A DNA stretch of 64,000 nucleotides from Geoglobus ahangari (GTDB lineage: Archaea; Halobacteriota; Archaeoglobi; Archaeoglobales; Archaeoglobaceae). A program made the translations under genes and the position numbers. Below the pieces are notes generated by a model. That model did not search any database. It was given only the letters and a program-made list of their open reading frames with translations, and had not been told where the DNA came from. The stretch lies in NCBI RefSeq assembly GCF_001006045.1, contig NZ_CP011267.1, positions 1,706,094 to 1,770,093 on the forward strand. Direction: 5' to 3'. Of this stretch, positions 17,276 through 26,159 are shown piece by piece. Within the stretch, counting starts at the first letter, position 1; each line of letters opens with the position of its first letter.

Positions 17276-17575
17276 TCACCTGTCCTGCTCCGTGAGCACG
17301 TTCTCCACTATCCTCTTTCCAGCAACGACCTCATCAACGCTGTGGATTACACCTCCAAGGCTCTCGATCGTCCTCTTTATCTCCTCGAAGTCCATCTCAT
17401 CCCCAACAATCGTTATCTTCACGTTCTCCGTGTTCTGGTCTATCTCGTACAGGCTCAGGTTAACACCGTCCACGAACTCCAGCTCGCTGAGTATCTTCGC
17501 CAGCAGCAGATTGCTCGGCTCGTGGGGCTTCAGAACATCCAGAACCAGCCTTCTGATTCCCGCCACAAAAAACAT
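17276..17575 (-). CDS. DUF211 family protein
   Basis: 99-residue archaeal protein with the signature [21 protein letters not shown] at the start and a ferredoxin-like alpha/beta fold. Members form oligomeric rings and may bind divalent metal; no function is established. The start at 17575 has a GGTGGG site five bases upstream. It is divergent from the PHP gene at 17604 with only 28 bases between, so their promoters must overlap or one lies inside the neighbour. Confidence 0.75.
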   Translation of the reverse strand: MFFVAGIRRLVLDVLKPHEPSNLLLAKILSELEFVDGVNLSLYEIDQNTENVKITIVGDEMDFEEIKRTIESLGGVIHSVDEVVAGKRIVENVLTEQDR

Positions 17576-17603
17576 TAATACCCACCTTATTTAACTCTTT
17601 TGT

Positions 17604-18242
17604 ATGATTGACCTGCACATTCACTCTGTCTTCAGCGACGGAGAGCTCATACCATCAGAAATTGCGAGAAGGCTTGCAAGCATTAACTATACGGCGTTTG
17701 CGATTACCGATCACGTCGATTTCACAAACATGGAGCATGTGGTAGGCTCGCTCATGAAAATGAGGGACGTGATGGATGATTACGAGCTTAAGATGCTCGT
17801 GGGCGTGGAGATCACTCATGTCCCCCCGAAGCTGATCGGAAAGGCTGTGAGATTCGCAAGGAAGCTTGGCGCGGAAATTGTGGTCGTTCACGGGGAGACG
17901 ATAGTCGAGCCCGTCAGGGAGGGGACGAACCTCAGCGCCGTGAATGAGGAGATAGATATCCTCGCCCATCCCGGCCTTGTGGACGAGGTGACTGCCCAGC
18001 TTGCCGCAGACAATGGAGTATACTTCGAGATAACATCCCGAAAGGGGCACTCGCTCACCAACGGCCATGTGGCAAGGATTGCTGAGAAGTTCGGAGTCGA
18101 GCTGGTGGTAAACACGGACTCGCACTCGCCGTCAGACTTCATAACAAGGGAGGATGCGGAGAAAGTGCTCAGAGGGGCTGGAGTAGGGGATGTGGAAAGA
18201 GTGTTCAAAAACTCATCAAGGATAGTGCGCCTCAAGGATTGA
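17604..18242 (+). CDS. PHP-domain phosphoesterase
   Basis: 212 residues. The PHP metal site is visible: DLHIHSVFSDGE at the N-terminus (HxH), AITDHVDFTNM, EITHV, VVVHGE, DILAHPG and NTDSHSPSDF at the C-terminus. This is the histidinol-phosphatase-like subgroup common in archaea, acting on phosphoesters with two or three metal ions. It could be an archaeal histidinol phosphatase, but no his genes are near, so the substrate is open. Its end overlaps the convergent prenyl synthase by 27 bases. Confidence 0.82.
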   Translation: MIDLHIHSVFSDGELIPSEIARRLASINYTAFAITDHVDFTNMEHVVGSLMKMRDVMDDYELKMLVGVEITHVPPKLIGKAVRFARKLGAEIVVVHGETIVEPVREGTNLSAVNEEIDILAHPGLVDEVTAQLAADNGVYFEITSRKGHSLTNGHVARIAEKFGVELVVNTDSHSPSDFITREDAEKVLRGAGVGDVERVFKNSSRIVRLKD

Positions 18243-19145
18243 TATCACTTCCCTGTTCTTGCTCACGTAGTTCTTTATCATGTTCACGGTCATGTAGTCA
18301 ACAAGGTAGAGGAGCTTCTCCTTGGCCTCCGAGCTCGGGAACGACTCAAGAGCCCTCTTGCTCTTCTCAGTGAACTTCTTTATAAGCTCGAGAACCCTGT
18401 GGACGGACTCCTTGAACCCGAACGTCCTCTCCAGCAGGAGAGGTAGCGTGAGGGACTCGAACTCGCTCTTCTTGTCCTCGAATATCTCGAGGTACTCGAG
18501 AAGGTCGTCGACGAGCTGGTATGCGATTCCCAGATTGAACCCGTACTGGTACATCTTCTCGGACTTCGAGTTGTCTCCGGATATGAACTTGTACGCGTTT
18601 CTTGCAGAATACGCGAAGAGCGAGGCTGTCTTGAGCTCTATGCACCTGAAGTACTCCTCCTCGCCAAAGTCGTCGGTTATGCTGTAAACGTCCAGAATCT
18701 CCCCCTCACTCATCATCATTCCTGTTCTCGCGAAGTTTCTCACCACTTCCGGCCCGTACTTGGACGTGAGCTCAACAGACTTCGAGATGAGCCAGTCTCC
18801 AACGAGCATGGCCAGAGAGGGGTCATACTTCACGTTGAGCGTCTCAACATTCCTCCTGACCACACCCCTATCGATGATGTCATCATGAGCGAGACTCGCG
18901 GTGTGGATGAGCTCAACGGCCATTGCCATGTCGAGCACAGTTTCGTAATCTCCACCGGCAAGTTTTCCGCTCAGAAGAACGATTATGGGGCGGGTTCTCT
19001 TTCCCCCGGCCTTAATCAGGTGCTGAAGAGCCTTCTTCACCTTGGGAAGAGTATCAGCATTACTCACAAGCCTCTGGAGAGAGTCGTTAACAATCCTGTA
19101 TTCCTCCCAGTTCTCAATCATCTCTCCATACCTCTCTAACTTCAT
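18216..19145 (-). CDS. All-trans polyprenyl diphosphate synthase
   Basis: 309 residues from the ATG at 19145. The first aspartate-rich motif is HDDIID (DDxxD) about residue 84; small residues (Ala, Ser) five and four positions before it favour products of C20 or longer. The second motif reads QLVDDLLEYLE, i.e. DDxxE in place of the common DDxxD. The residues GGKRTRP near 48 bind isopentenyl diphosphate. It could make C20 for archaeal lipids or a longer chain for the menaquinone tail. It lies downstream of the deoxyhypusine synthase gene (14-base gap) and may share its transcript. Confidence 0.85.
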   Translation of the reverse strand: MKLERYGEMIENWEEYRIVNDSLQRLVSNADTLPKVKKALQHLIKAGGKRTRPIIVLLSGKLAGGDYETVLDMAMAVELIHTASLAHDDIIDRGVVRRNVETLNVKYDPSLAMLVGDWLISKSVELTSKYGPEVVRNFARTGMMMSEGEILDVYSITDDFGEEEYFRCIELKTASLFAYSARNAYKFISGDNSKSEKMYQYGFNLGIAYQLVDDLLEYLEIFEDKKSEFESLTLPLLLERTFGFKESVHRVLELIKKFTEKSKRALESFPSSEAKEKLLYLVDYMTVNMIKNYVSKNREVISILEAHYP

Positions 19146-19159
19146 TTTAAATAAATTTC

Positions 19160-20053
19160 TCAACCGGAGGTGTCGAGCAGGTATGCATAGATCAAGGGCA
19201 GTGCGATGGTCGCGTCGCTGTAAACCGTCACGGCTTTTGCTCCCTCCTTGAGCTTGCACCAGCTTTTTGCCTCGTCAAGGGTTGCCCCGCTCAGCCCACC
19301 CCACTGCGGTGAGTCCGTGGTTATCTGAATCGCGTAATCGAATCCGTTTGCGAGCAACATGGACTGGAGGGTGAAGTTCTTGGGAACTCCACCCCCAACG
19401 ATCACGACGCCCATGCTTTTATCCTGAAAGCAGAGGTCCACCATCCTCTCCACGTCCTTTATGGGGTTGTACCTGATCTTTCTTCCGTAGATGTAGAGGT
19501 GCAGCCCAAGAATCGAGTCGTGCAGGGTCGGGCAGAAAACCGGGATCTCCTTCTCATATGCGACCCTGAGAAACGAGCTCTCGGGAAGGTGGCTGCCTAT
19601 CTCCCACAGGATCTCGTAGCTCGTGAACTCGCCGTCCATTGACTGGAAGATCTCCGAGACGAACTCCTCAACACCCTCGAATGCGGAGTTCTCGATGAAG
19701 ACGTCGTAGATCCTGTTCACGTTCTGCCTGCTCAGCTCCACGTCATCCACCTCTTCACTGCCACGCTTGTGGTGGAAGCCGAGAGCCTCGGCGATCTCGT
19801 GGGTGACGTTGGCCCCGGTAGTAACAAGAACGTTCGCGAAGCCGTTATCGAGGATCCCCCTGACGATCCCCCTCATCCCGGCAGGAACCATCGCCCCGGC
19901 AAATGTAAAGAAAATGAAGGCACCGCTGTCAACCATCTCCCTGTAGATCTCAGCGGCCTCTCCGAGCCTCCTCGCGTTGAACGCTGAGTCTTTGAGCTGG
20001 GACACGAGATCCGAGGCTTTGATTCCTCTGAATATATCAACTTCCCTTATCAT
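19160..20053 (-). CDS. dys: Deoxyhypusine synthase
   Basis: Transfers the aminobutyl group of spermidine to a lysine of translation factor aIF5A using NAD. 297 residues. Signature segments: [48 protein letters not shown], and the catalytic region [19 protein letters not shown] followed by DATIALPL; the active-site Lys is most likely that of EAKSWCK by alignment with SWGK of relatives. It overlaps rtcB by 4 bases, forming an rtcB-dys(-prenyl synthase) operon. Confidence 0.93.
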   Translation of the reverse strand: MIREVDIFRGIKASDLVSQLKDSAFNARRLGEAAEIYREMVDSGAFIFFTFAGAMVPAGMRGIVRGILDNGFANVLVTTGANVTHEIAEALGFHHKRGSEEVDDVELSRQNVNRIYDVFIENSAFEGVEEFVSEIFQSMDGEFTSYEILWEIGSHLPESSFLRVAYEKEIPVFCPTLHDSILGLHLYIYGRKIRYNPIKDVERMVDLCFQDKSMGVVIVGGGVPKNFTLQSMLLANGFDYAIQITTDSPQWGGLSGATLDEAKSWCKLKEGAKAVTVYSDATIALPLIYAYLLDTSG

Positions 20054-21492
20054 CCCTTGGCAACTCCTAAGGGCCTGAGCCTCGCAACTATTCTGGAAAT
20101 TCCGGCCTTGTCCACAACATCAACGACATCGTCACTTCTCTTGTACGCCTGAGGAGCCTCTTCGGCAAGCAGCGCGCCATGTGTTGCCCTGACGTATATT
20201 CCGTCCCTCATGAGCTCTGCCTTGACCCTGTCTCCCCTGAGCCTTCTCTTTGCCGCTGCTCTGCTCATCACCCTTCCGCTTCCGTGGCACGTGGAGCCGA
20301 AGGTCTCCTCCATCGCCTTTTCCGTGCCAACAAGCACGTAGCTCGGAGTCCCCATGCTCCCCGGGATTATGACCGGCTGTCCGACATCCCTGTACCTCTG
20401 AGGTATCTCCCTGCTCCCCGGCCCGAATGCCCTTGTCGCTCCCTTTCTGTGGACGACCACCCTGATCTTCTCTCCGTCAACCTCGTGAGTCTCAAACTTT
20501 GCGATGTTGTGGGCGACGTCGTAAACCAGATTCATCTCCAGATCCTCTTCACTCATCCCAAAGACCTTCTGGAACGTTTCCCTCACCCAGTGGGTGATGA
20601 TCTGCCTGTTTGTCCATGCGAAGTTGGCCGATGCGGCCATTCCGCCGAAGTAGTCCTGACCCTCCTTGCTGTTAATCGGCGCACAGGCGAGCTGCCTGTC
20701 CGGGAGCTTTATCCTGTACTTCCTGACAGCCTTGTCAAGAACGCTCAGGAAGTCGGTGCAGACCTGATGGCCGAGCCCCCTGCTTCCTGTGTGGATCATC
20801 ACGGTCACCATTCCCTCCTCAAGCCCGAAGACCTTCGCAGTCTCCTCGTCGTAGATCTTGTCCACGTACTGAACCTCGAGGAAGTGGTTGCCGCTGCCGA
20901 GCGTTCCGAGCTGACCCCTTCCCCTGTCCCTCGCCTTCCTGCTCACGACCTCTGGCTTAGCCCCCTCAAGCGCTCCGTTCTCCTCGCACCTGTCCGCATC
21001 TTCTTCGTATCCATAGCCGTTCTCTATCGCCCACCTCACTCCGTTCACGAATATCTCGTCCAGCTCCCTGTCGGAAACCCTCAGCCTCCCCTCGCTCCCA
21101 ACTCCCGATGGAACAGCAACGAAAAGGGAGTCTATGAGCTGCTTTATCTTTGGCTTGACATCATCAACCCTGAGGCTTGTTGTGAGGAGCCTGACGCCGC
21201 AGTTTATGTCGAACCCCACACCACCCGGGCTGACGACACCTTCCTCAGCATCAAAACCTGCAACTCCTCCAATCGGAAAACCGTAGCCAACGTGAACGTC
21301 TGGCATGACGAGCGAGGCCTTCTGAATCCCCGGCATGGTTGCAACGTTGGCCGCCTGCTCGACCGCGTCCCTCTCGAGTATTCCCATCAGCTTCCTGTTG
21401 ATGTAGAAGTACGCCGGCACCCTCATGCCAGCCTTGTAAGACTTAGGCAGTTCCCACTTGTAGTCCGTAATCTTCCTGAGAACATTCTCCAT
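20050..21492 (-). CDS. rtcB: RNA-splicing ligase RtcB
   Basis: Joins tRNA exon halves after intron removal, using GTP and Mn2+. 480 residues, without an intein. Metal ligands and active site are visible: [16 protein letters not shown] (Asp, Cys), [13 protein letters not shown] (His), [11 protein letters not shown] (His), [21 protein letters not shown], and [11 protein letters not shown] with the guanylylated His nearby. It starts with ATG at 21492. Together with dys it reflects a translation-related transcript. Confidence 0.96.
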   Translation of the reverse strand: MENVLRKITDYKWELPKSYKAGMRVPAYFYINRKLMGILERDAVEQAANVATMPGIQKASLVMPDVHVGYGFPIGGVAGFDAEEGVVSPGGVGFDINCGVRLLTTSLRVDDVKPKIKQLIDSLFVAVPSGVGSEGRLRVSDRELDEIFVNGVRWAIENGYGYEEDADRCEENGALEGAKPEVVSRKARDRGRGQLGTLGSGNHFLEVQYVDKIYDEETAKVFGLEEGMVTVMIHTGSRGLGHQVCTDFLSVLDKAVRKYRIKLPDRQLACAPINSKEGQDYFGGMAASANFAWTNRQIITHWVRETFQKVFGMSEEDLEMNLVYDVAHNIAKFETHEVDGEKIRVVVHRKGATRAFGPGSREIPQRYRDVGQPVIIPGSMGTPSYVLVGTEKAMEETFGSTCHGSGRVMSRAAAKRRLRGDRVKAELMRDGIYVRATHGALLAEEAPQAYKRSDDVVDVVDKAGISRIVARLRPLGVAKG

Positions 21493-21632
21493 GGACTGAA
21501 TAGCCAGCAGGCTGTATTAATTTCTTATGCTGCAGACTTCGGAGTTCGCTGAGATGACAGGCTGCACGAACTTCAGAATAAATGGCAGTGCTAAATCAAA
21601 AACGGCCAAACTGAGATAAAATAACTTGAAAA

Positions 21633-21959
21633 TCAGGGCTCAGCCTTCTCCTTGGGTATGGCCTTCCTTATCTCCTCGAGCAGCTCGTCGTCGCTCTTGC
21701 CCTCAGGGTCTATGTTGAGGGCTCTCGCCATCTCCTCGAGCTTCTTCCTCTTCTCCTCCTCCCTGTTCTCGTACTTGCCCTCCTTCAGGTTCTTCTCGAA
21801 CTCCCTGAGCTCAAGCTCCGCCTCCCTCTGAGCCTTCCTGAACTCTCCCGTGGCTCTGCCCATGCTCCTCGCAAGTTCTGGCAGCTTGTTGGCTCCAAAC
21901 AGCAGTACGGCAATCAGAAGGATGAGCAACAGCTCGTTCGGTCCCAAACTCCCTATCAT
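21633..21959 (-). CDS. tatA: Twin-arginine translocase component TatA
   Basis: 108 residues: short N-terminus, one membrane helix (about 9-22, ending LLFGANKLPELARSMG, the classic FG hinge), amphipathic helix, then an acidic/basic charged tail that ends in KEKAEP. TatA forms the protein-conducting element for folded proteins with an RR signal, such as the VhtG hydrogenase subunit in this window. Its ATG at 21959 overlaps the stop of the second TatA-like gene (ATGA). No tatC is present in the window. Confidence 0.9.
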   Translation of the reverse strand: MIGSLGPNELLLILLIAVLLFGANKLPELARSMGRATGEFRKAQREAELELREFEKNLKEGKYENREEEKRKKLEEMARALNIDPEGKSDDELLEEIRKAIPKEKAEP

Positions 21960-22264
21960 CCTTCCACCTCTCTGTTTTTAACAATGTTGTTGGCCTGATT
22001 ATTTATACCTTTAGGCTCCTCCAACCCAACGCCCTTTTTAGCAGATTCAATAATGGACTTTTCCCTGATCTCCTCAACCCTCTTCAGAATGTCCTCGTCG
22101 GGGGGGTTTATACCGTACATTATCTCGAGCTCAAGCCTCCTCTTCGCCACCTTGTACTCTCCATAGAGCCTACCGAGCTTCCTCGCCATATCCACCATGT
22201 TGTCCGGGCCCAGCAGTATCAGGGCGAGCAGCAGCACGAGCCCGAACTCCCCCCAGCCAAACAT
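21956..22264 (-). CDS. Second TatA/TatB-like protein
   Basis: 102 residues from the ATG at 22264. The membrane helix (about residues 6-19) is followed by GPDNMVDMARKLGRLYGEY, the TatA/B hinge and amphipathic helix, then a longer polar tail. A longer reading frame reaches 22303, but its start would overlap the TATA box at 22287-22295, which is centred 27 bases from this ATG; the shorter, leaderless version is therefore correct. Having two different TatA-type proteins suggests one plays a TatB-like substrate role; which one cannot be told. Confidence 0.8.
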   Translation of the reverse strand: MFGWGEFGLVLLLALILLGPDNMVDMARKLGRLYGEYKVAKRRLELEIMYGINPPDEDILKRVEEIREKSIIESAKKGVGLEEPKGINNQANNIVKNREVEG

Positions 22265-22286
22265 TCGCTGAAGGTTGGGGGAGAGG

Positions 22287-22295
22287 AAATATAAA
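22287..22295 (-). promoter_or_regulatory. TATA box of the tatA/B pair
   Basis: The minus strand reads TTTATATTT, centred 27 bases ahead of the ATG at 22264. It lies just after the stop of the upstream oxidoreductase beta gene, so the Tat pair has its own promoter. Confidence 0.7.
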
Positions 22296-22306
22296 CCTTT
22301 CACCGA

Positions 22307-23152
22307 TCAGCGCAGAACAGTTTCGAGGCTTTGGAGAAGCTTCCAGTTCTCGAGAACTTCCCTTTCAAGCCTCTCGATCATTGCATCATCGACCCCGCTG
22401 AACCTTCCCTGCACGAGCAGGTACTCCCTCAGGCTCCTCCTGCTGACCGAGCTTCTCCTGCTTATGTCCGATATCCTCAGCACCCCATCGTACTCCCACA
22501 GAACCCACGCAAGGCTCTCAACGGCCATTCTTGCAACATCGACTGTAAGGCTGCTGTCGAACCTCCAGCCCGGCGGGCATGGAGAGTGGACGTGAATGAA
22601 CCTGAAGCCCTCAATCCCGCTCGCCCTCCTGAACTTCCTCCTGAGGTCTCTGATGTATCCAACGCTCGCCGTGGCAACGTAAGGAGCGTGGTGCATCAGC
22701 ATCAACAGAGCCAGATCTCTCCTCCCAGTGTCCTTTCCGGCAGGGGTTGTTGTCGTGTACGCTCCAGCAGGAGTTGAGAGGCTCGACTGGGTTCCGGTGT
22801 TCATGTACGCCTCATTATCCACCACAACAACCATGATGTCGTCGTTCCTCGCAGCTGACGCGCTGAGGGTCGAGAAGCCTATGTCGGCCGCACCATCCCC
22901 CATCCACGCGACCACGTTGCCCCTGATCCCTCTCCTCCTGTACGACTCGCTCAGTCCGCATGCGACTGCGGTGGTGGATGCGAACGGAACGTGAACCACC
23001 GGACACCTGAGTGCGTGGTTTGGATGCATTCCCGCTATCACCGTGGAGCAGCCTGCCGGGATCACGAGGACGGGGTTCTCGATCTCCTCAACCGCCCTGA
23101 AAGCGAGGGAGATTGGACAGCCATGACATGCCGCATTGCCGGGAAGGATCAT
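22307..23152 (-). CDS. porB: Pyruvate/2-oxoisovalerate-type ferredoxin oxidoreductase, beta subunit
   Basis: 281 residues from the ATG at 23152, which overlaps the alpha stop (ATGA). The TPP-binding region reads MGDGAADIGFSTLSASAARN, followed by VVVDNEAYMNTGTQSS, the signature of pyruvate or branched-chain (VOR) enzymes; N-terminal PGNAACHGCP contributes the iron-sulfur Cys pair. Fourth gene of a gamma-delta-alpha-beta operon. Pyruvate is the most common substrate for this arrangement, but 2-oxoisovalerate cannot be excluded. Confidence 0.88.
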   Translation of the reverse strand: MILPGNAACHGCPISLAFRAVEEIENPVLVIPAGCSTVIAGMHPNHALRCPVVHVPFASTTAVACGLSESYRRRGIRGNVVAWMGDGAADIGFSTLSASAARNDDIMVVVVDNEAYMNTGTQSSLSTPAGAYTTTTPAGKDTGRRDLALLMLMHHAPYVATASVGYIRDLRRKFRRASGIEGFRFIHVHSPCPPGWRFDSSLTVDVARMAVESLAWVLWEYDGVLRISDISRRSSVSRRSLREYLLVQGRFSGVDDAMIERLEREVLENWKLLQSLETVLR

Positions 23153-24225
23153 GGATACCACACCACCCCTGATAGCCTGCCTTCAGCAAACCTCTTTATG
23201 AGCCCGTAGAAGTCGTCCTGCGTCAGCTCTATCCCCCCAAGCCCGGCGATGACGTTTGCCGCAACATCCCTCACGCTCGACACCTCGATTCCCAGAATTC
23301 CCCTGTTTCCGCTCGACGCCCTGTCGATCACCATGAACTCTCCATCCATCTTCCTGAGATCCTCGTACGGGAAGGGGCGGATGTACCTAAGCTTCACGAG
23401 CCCCACCCTAACTCCCTCGCTCCTGAGCTGATCCACTGCCTCCTTCGCATCCCCTGCCCAAGCGCCCGTGAGTACAACCACGTAGTCGGCCCCGTCAGTC
23501 CGGTACTCCTCGTAGAACCCGTACTCCTCCGGATACTCCCTGCCCACCCTCTCTATCACCTTCCTCGAGTTCTCCAGATCCACCATCAGATCCTTCCTCG
23601 CGTAATGCCTCGCCGTTGTCGTGACAGCGTTCAGGCCGATCACGGTGTCGGGAGTCACGGAGTATGCCTGCCTCCTCTCCGGGATCTCAACGTCCCTGAC
23701 AACAACCGGCTCGACCGCGTGGCTGACCTGAAACGCGTCATATCCGATCGCGTAGGGGATGTTAACCTCCTCGCTAACCATGAACCCCTGCAGGGTGAGG
23801 TCGAATGCCTCCTGCGCGTTCTCGGCCATCGCGATTATCCAGCCCGCATCTCTCAGAAGCATGACGTCTGAGTGGTCTGCGTGAATGTTCCACGGCGCGC
23901 CTATGGATCTCGTCGGAACCGCCATGACGAGGGGCAGCCTTGATCCCGCTACCCACCAGCACATCTCGTACATGTAGGCAAGACCGTGGCTTGATGTTGC
24001 CGTGAAAGCCCTCGAACCGCCCGCTATTGCCCCGAAGACGACTGCCATCGCCGAGTGCTCCGACTCGACGTTGATCATTTTTGCATTCAGCTCCCCTCGC
24101 TCTATCATCTCTGACAGCTTCTCCACCACAGGGGTCTGGGGGGTTATGGGATAGGCTGCGATTATTTCGGGCTTCGCGATCTTCACAGCCTCGGCAACCG
24201 CGTAGTTGCCAGTTAGGAGCTTCAC
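23149..24225 (-). CDS. porA: Pyruvate/2-oxoisovalerate-type ferredoxin oxidoreductase, alpha subunit
   Basis: 358 residues from the GTG at 24225, whose GTGA overlaps the delta-subunit stop and is preceded by GGGAGAGG. Motifs: AAYPITPQTPVVEKLSE (pyrimidine end of TPP), NVESEHSAMAVVFGAIAGG, TATSSHGLAYMYE, PTRSIGAPWNIHADHSD. The set matches PorA/VorA. A longer frame to 24282 is disfavoured because it lies inside the delta gene without a ribosome site. Confidence 0.9.
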   Translation of the reverse strand: MKLLTGNYAVAEAVKIAKPEIIAAYPITPQTPVVEKLSEMIERGELNAKMINVESEHSAMAVVFGAIAGGSRAFTATSSHGLAYMYEMCWWVAGSRLPLVMAVPTRSIGAPWNIHADHSDVMLLRDAGWIIAMAENAQEAFDLTLQGFMVSEEVNIPYAIGYDAFQVSHAVEPVVVRDVEIPERRQAYSVTPDTVIGLNAVTTTARHYARKDLMVDLENSRKVIERVGREYPEEYGFYEEYRTDGADYVVVLTGAWAGDAKEAVDQLRSEGVRVGLVKLRYIRPFPYEDLRKMDGEFMVIDRASSGNRGILGIEVSSVRDVAANVIAGLGGIELTQDDFYGLIKRFAEGRLSGVVWYP

Positions 24226-24470
24226 CTCTCCCTCTCCATCCTTATTGCCCCTGTCACGCACACTCTGCTGCATATTCCACAACCCTTGCAGTAATCATAA
24301 TCGATTACAACCTCATCTCCAACCTCAACAACGTTCTCCGGGCAGTAGTCGTAACAGCTCATGCACAGCACGCAGAGGGACTGATCAACCACAGGCCTGA
24401 ACACCCTCCACTCTCCCGTCTTTCCGGCAGATCCCTTGGTTGGATTTGAGAACAGAACATCGAGCCTCAT
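24222..24470 (-). CDS. porD: Pyruvate/2-oxoisovalerate-type ferredoxin oxidoreductase, delta (ferredoxin) subunit
   Basis: 82 residues with two [4Fe-4S] sites: CVLCMSCYDYCPENVV and CKGCGICSRVCVTGAI. It passes electrons from the TPP/cluster core to free ferredoxin. The N-terminal ~35 residues with GEWRVFRPVVD are typical of PorD. It overlaps both neighbours by 4 bases, indicating tightly coupled translation. Confidence 0.92.
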   Translation of the reverse strand: MRLDVLFSNPTKGSAGKTGEWRVFRPVVDQSLCVLCMSCYDYCPENVVEVGDEVVIDYDYCKGCGICSRVCVTGAIRMERER

Positions 24471-24961
24471 CTTACCATCCTGTACGCGATTCTTGCAGCT
24501 TCAATGTTCTCCTCAACCTTCACGCCGACCTCCTGAGATATGGCGTCCTCCAGGCTTGAGAGGGATATGCCAAGGTGCCTTGCCATCGCCCCGCTCATGG
24601 CCGTGTTGACCACAGGCCACCCTGAGACTATGAGTCCGAGCCTCACGGCTATGGCGCTTGCATCAACCGCGATTGAGTTTGGCTCGCCGTTTTCAGAGTT
24701 GATTATCTTGAACGCATCTGACTCAACCCTCAGGCTCCTGTCGAATATCGCGATTGTGTCCGGAGAGGTTATCCTCGACCTCTTTCTGATTGGAGTCTCT
24801 GAGATCCTGAGGTACGCCTGAACGCTCGCCCCTCTCCTCTCCGCCCCGAACTGGGGCATGGCCTGCGAGTAGTACCCCTCGGCCAAGGCCGCTCTGGCGA
24901 GAATCCTCGCCGAGGTTATCCCGCCCTGACCGCCCCTGCAGTATATGACTACCTCCCTCAT
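24467..24961 (-). CDS. porG: Pyruvate/2-oxoisovalerate-type ferredoxin oxidoreductase, gamma subunit
   Basis: 164 residues; first gene of the four-gene operon. The glycine-rich GRGGQGGITSARILARAA and the segment GAERRGASVQAYLRIS are the family signature of the CoA-binding gamma domain. It starts at 24961 and is divergent from the DUF373 gene at 25080; the 118-base gap is AT-rich and must hold both promoters. Confidence 0.92.
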   Translation of the reverse strand: MREVVIYCRGGQGGITSARILARAALAEGYYSQAMPQFGAERRGASVQAYLRISETPIRKRSRITSPDTIAIFDRSLRVESDAFKIINSENGEPNSIAVDASAIAVRLGLIVSGWPVVNTAMSGAMARHLGISLSSLEDAISQEVGVKVEENIEAARIAYRMVR

Positions 24962-25079
24962 TCATCCGCAAGTTCGGCAATGGGTATATAAAATATGCTA
25001 ATTAACCACACACTGTCAAGGCCTGATTAATTGGATCAAAATTATTTTAAACCTGCACAATATACTTTCACACGGAATA

Positions 25080-26159
25080 ATGAAGCTGATCGTTGTTATC
25101 GACAGAGATGACGACCTCGGGAGGAAGGCTGGCGTTCAGTCCCCTGTTATAGGTAGGGAGGAGTGTCTGAAAGCTGCAAACAGGCTTGGAATCGCAGATC
25201 CGGAGGACAGCGACCTGAACACGATATTCGGGGCCATCAGGATATACGACGAGCTCAGGGAGAAGGGAGAGGATGTTGAGATCGTCATAGTTGCTGGAGA
25301 CGAGAACGTTGGCGTTATCTCCGACTCCAAGATCGCGGAGCAGATGGACTTTCTGAAAAGGACGACAAATGCTGAGAGCGTAGTTCTCGTCACTGACGGG
25401 AGTGAGGACGAGTTCGTCATCCCGATCATCTCGTCAAGGTTCAGGATAGACGGAATAAACAGGATAATAGTCAAGCAGAGCAAGACAATCGAGAGCACCT
25501 ACTACTTATTCAAGAAGATGTTCGAGGATCCGAAGATAGCCAAGTCCACTCTCGTGCCTGCTGGCACAATACTCCTGATATTCTCCATATTCATGCTCCT
25601 CGGGCTTACTGAGGTCGGATACGGAACGGTAATCCTGTTCGCCGGAGTCTACCTCCTCCTGAAGGCCTATGGCATGGACGATGCGATTGAGGAGTACTTC
25701 TCAAGCATAAAGAAGTCGCTCCTCGAGGGCAGGTTCTCGTTCATAACCTACATAATCTCCCTCATACTCGTCATAGTCGGGATAATTCAGGGGATAAACA
25801 GCTTCTGGAAGCTCCTGAACCAGCCAGTGGCGGTTGGAGCCATCTTCCTCATCACGTCCTTCGTTTACGGGAGCCTGTGGTGGTTCATCTCTGGCGGGAT
25901 CAGCATAATAATAGGGAAGATACTCGACGCGTTCATAGAGCGGAAGCCGATGGCAAGATATGTTTCAATGATCTTCCTGCTCATAGCCGCGGGCCTGATA
26001 ATATGGGGTGGCTCGGTCTACATAATCTCCTCAACAGAGGTCTACTCCCACCTGAGGGAGGACGCGATGTACTACTTCCTGATGGCCATGTTCGGAGGCT
26101 TCCTTTCAGGCCTGATCGGTGTCGTTCCCCTCAGATACCTCAGGCCCAAGGAGGCCTAA
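25080..26159 (+). CDS. DUF373 family membrane protein
   Basis: 359 residues. A soluble alpha/beta N-terminal domain (residues 1-~155, beginning KLIVVIDRDDDLG) is followed by about six membrane helices (~160-350). This family is widespread in archaea and uncharacterised. The N-terminal DRDDD and GDENVGV segments could bind metal or nucleotide, but that is speculation. An AT-rich element (ATTATTTTAAACC) lies ~30-40 bases upstream. Its 3' end overlaps the convergent ncsA-like gene by 54 bases, the longest such overlap in the window. Confidence 0.82.
   Translation: MKLIVVIDRDDDLGRKAGVQSPVIGREECLKAANRLGIADPEDSDLNTIFGAIRIYDELREKGEDVEIVIVAGDENVGVISDSKIAEQMDFLKRTTNAESVVLVTDGSEDEFVIPIISSRFRIDGINRIIVKQSKTIESTYYLFKKMFEDPKIAKSTLVPAGTILLIFSIFMLLGLTEVGYGTVILFAGVYLLLKAYGMDDAIEEYFSSIKKSLLEGRFSFITYIISLILVIVGIIQGINSFWKLLNQPVAVGAIFLITSFVYGSLWWFISGGISIIIGKILDAFIERKPMARYVSMIFLLIAAGLIIWGGSVYIISSTEVYSHLREDAMYYFLMAMFGGFLSGLIGVVPLRYLRPKEA

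Noticed and set aside
20179..21552. 457-codon open frame antisense to rtcB
   Set aside because: The opposite strand encodes an unmistakable RtcB with all metal ligands; the antisense frame has no signal or family resemblance.
21545..21625. Possible C/D-box guide RNA between rtcB and tatA (GAGATGA ... CTGA on the plus strand)
   Set aside because: The C box has a mismatch at a conserved position and no internal D'/C' pair is convincing; such short motifs arise by chance.
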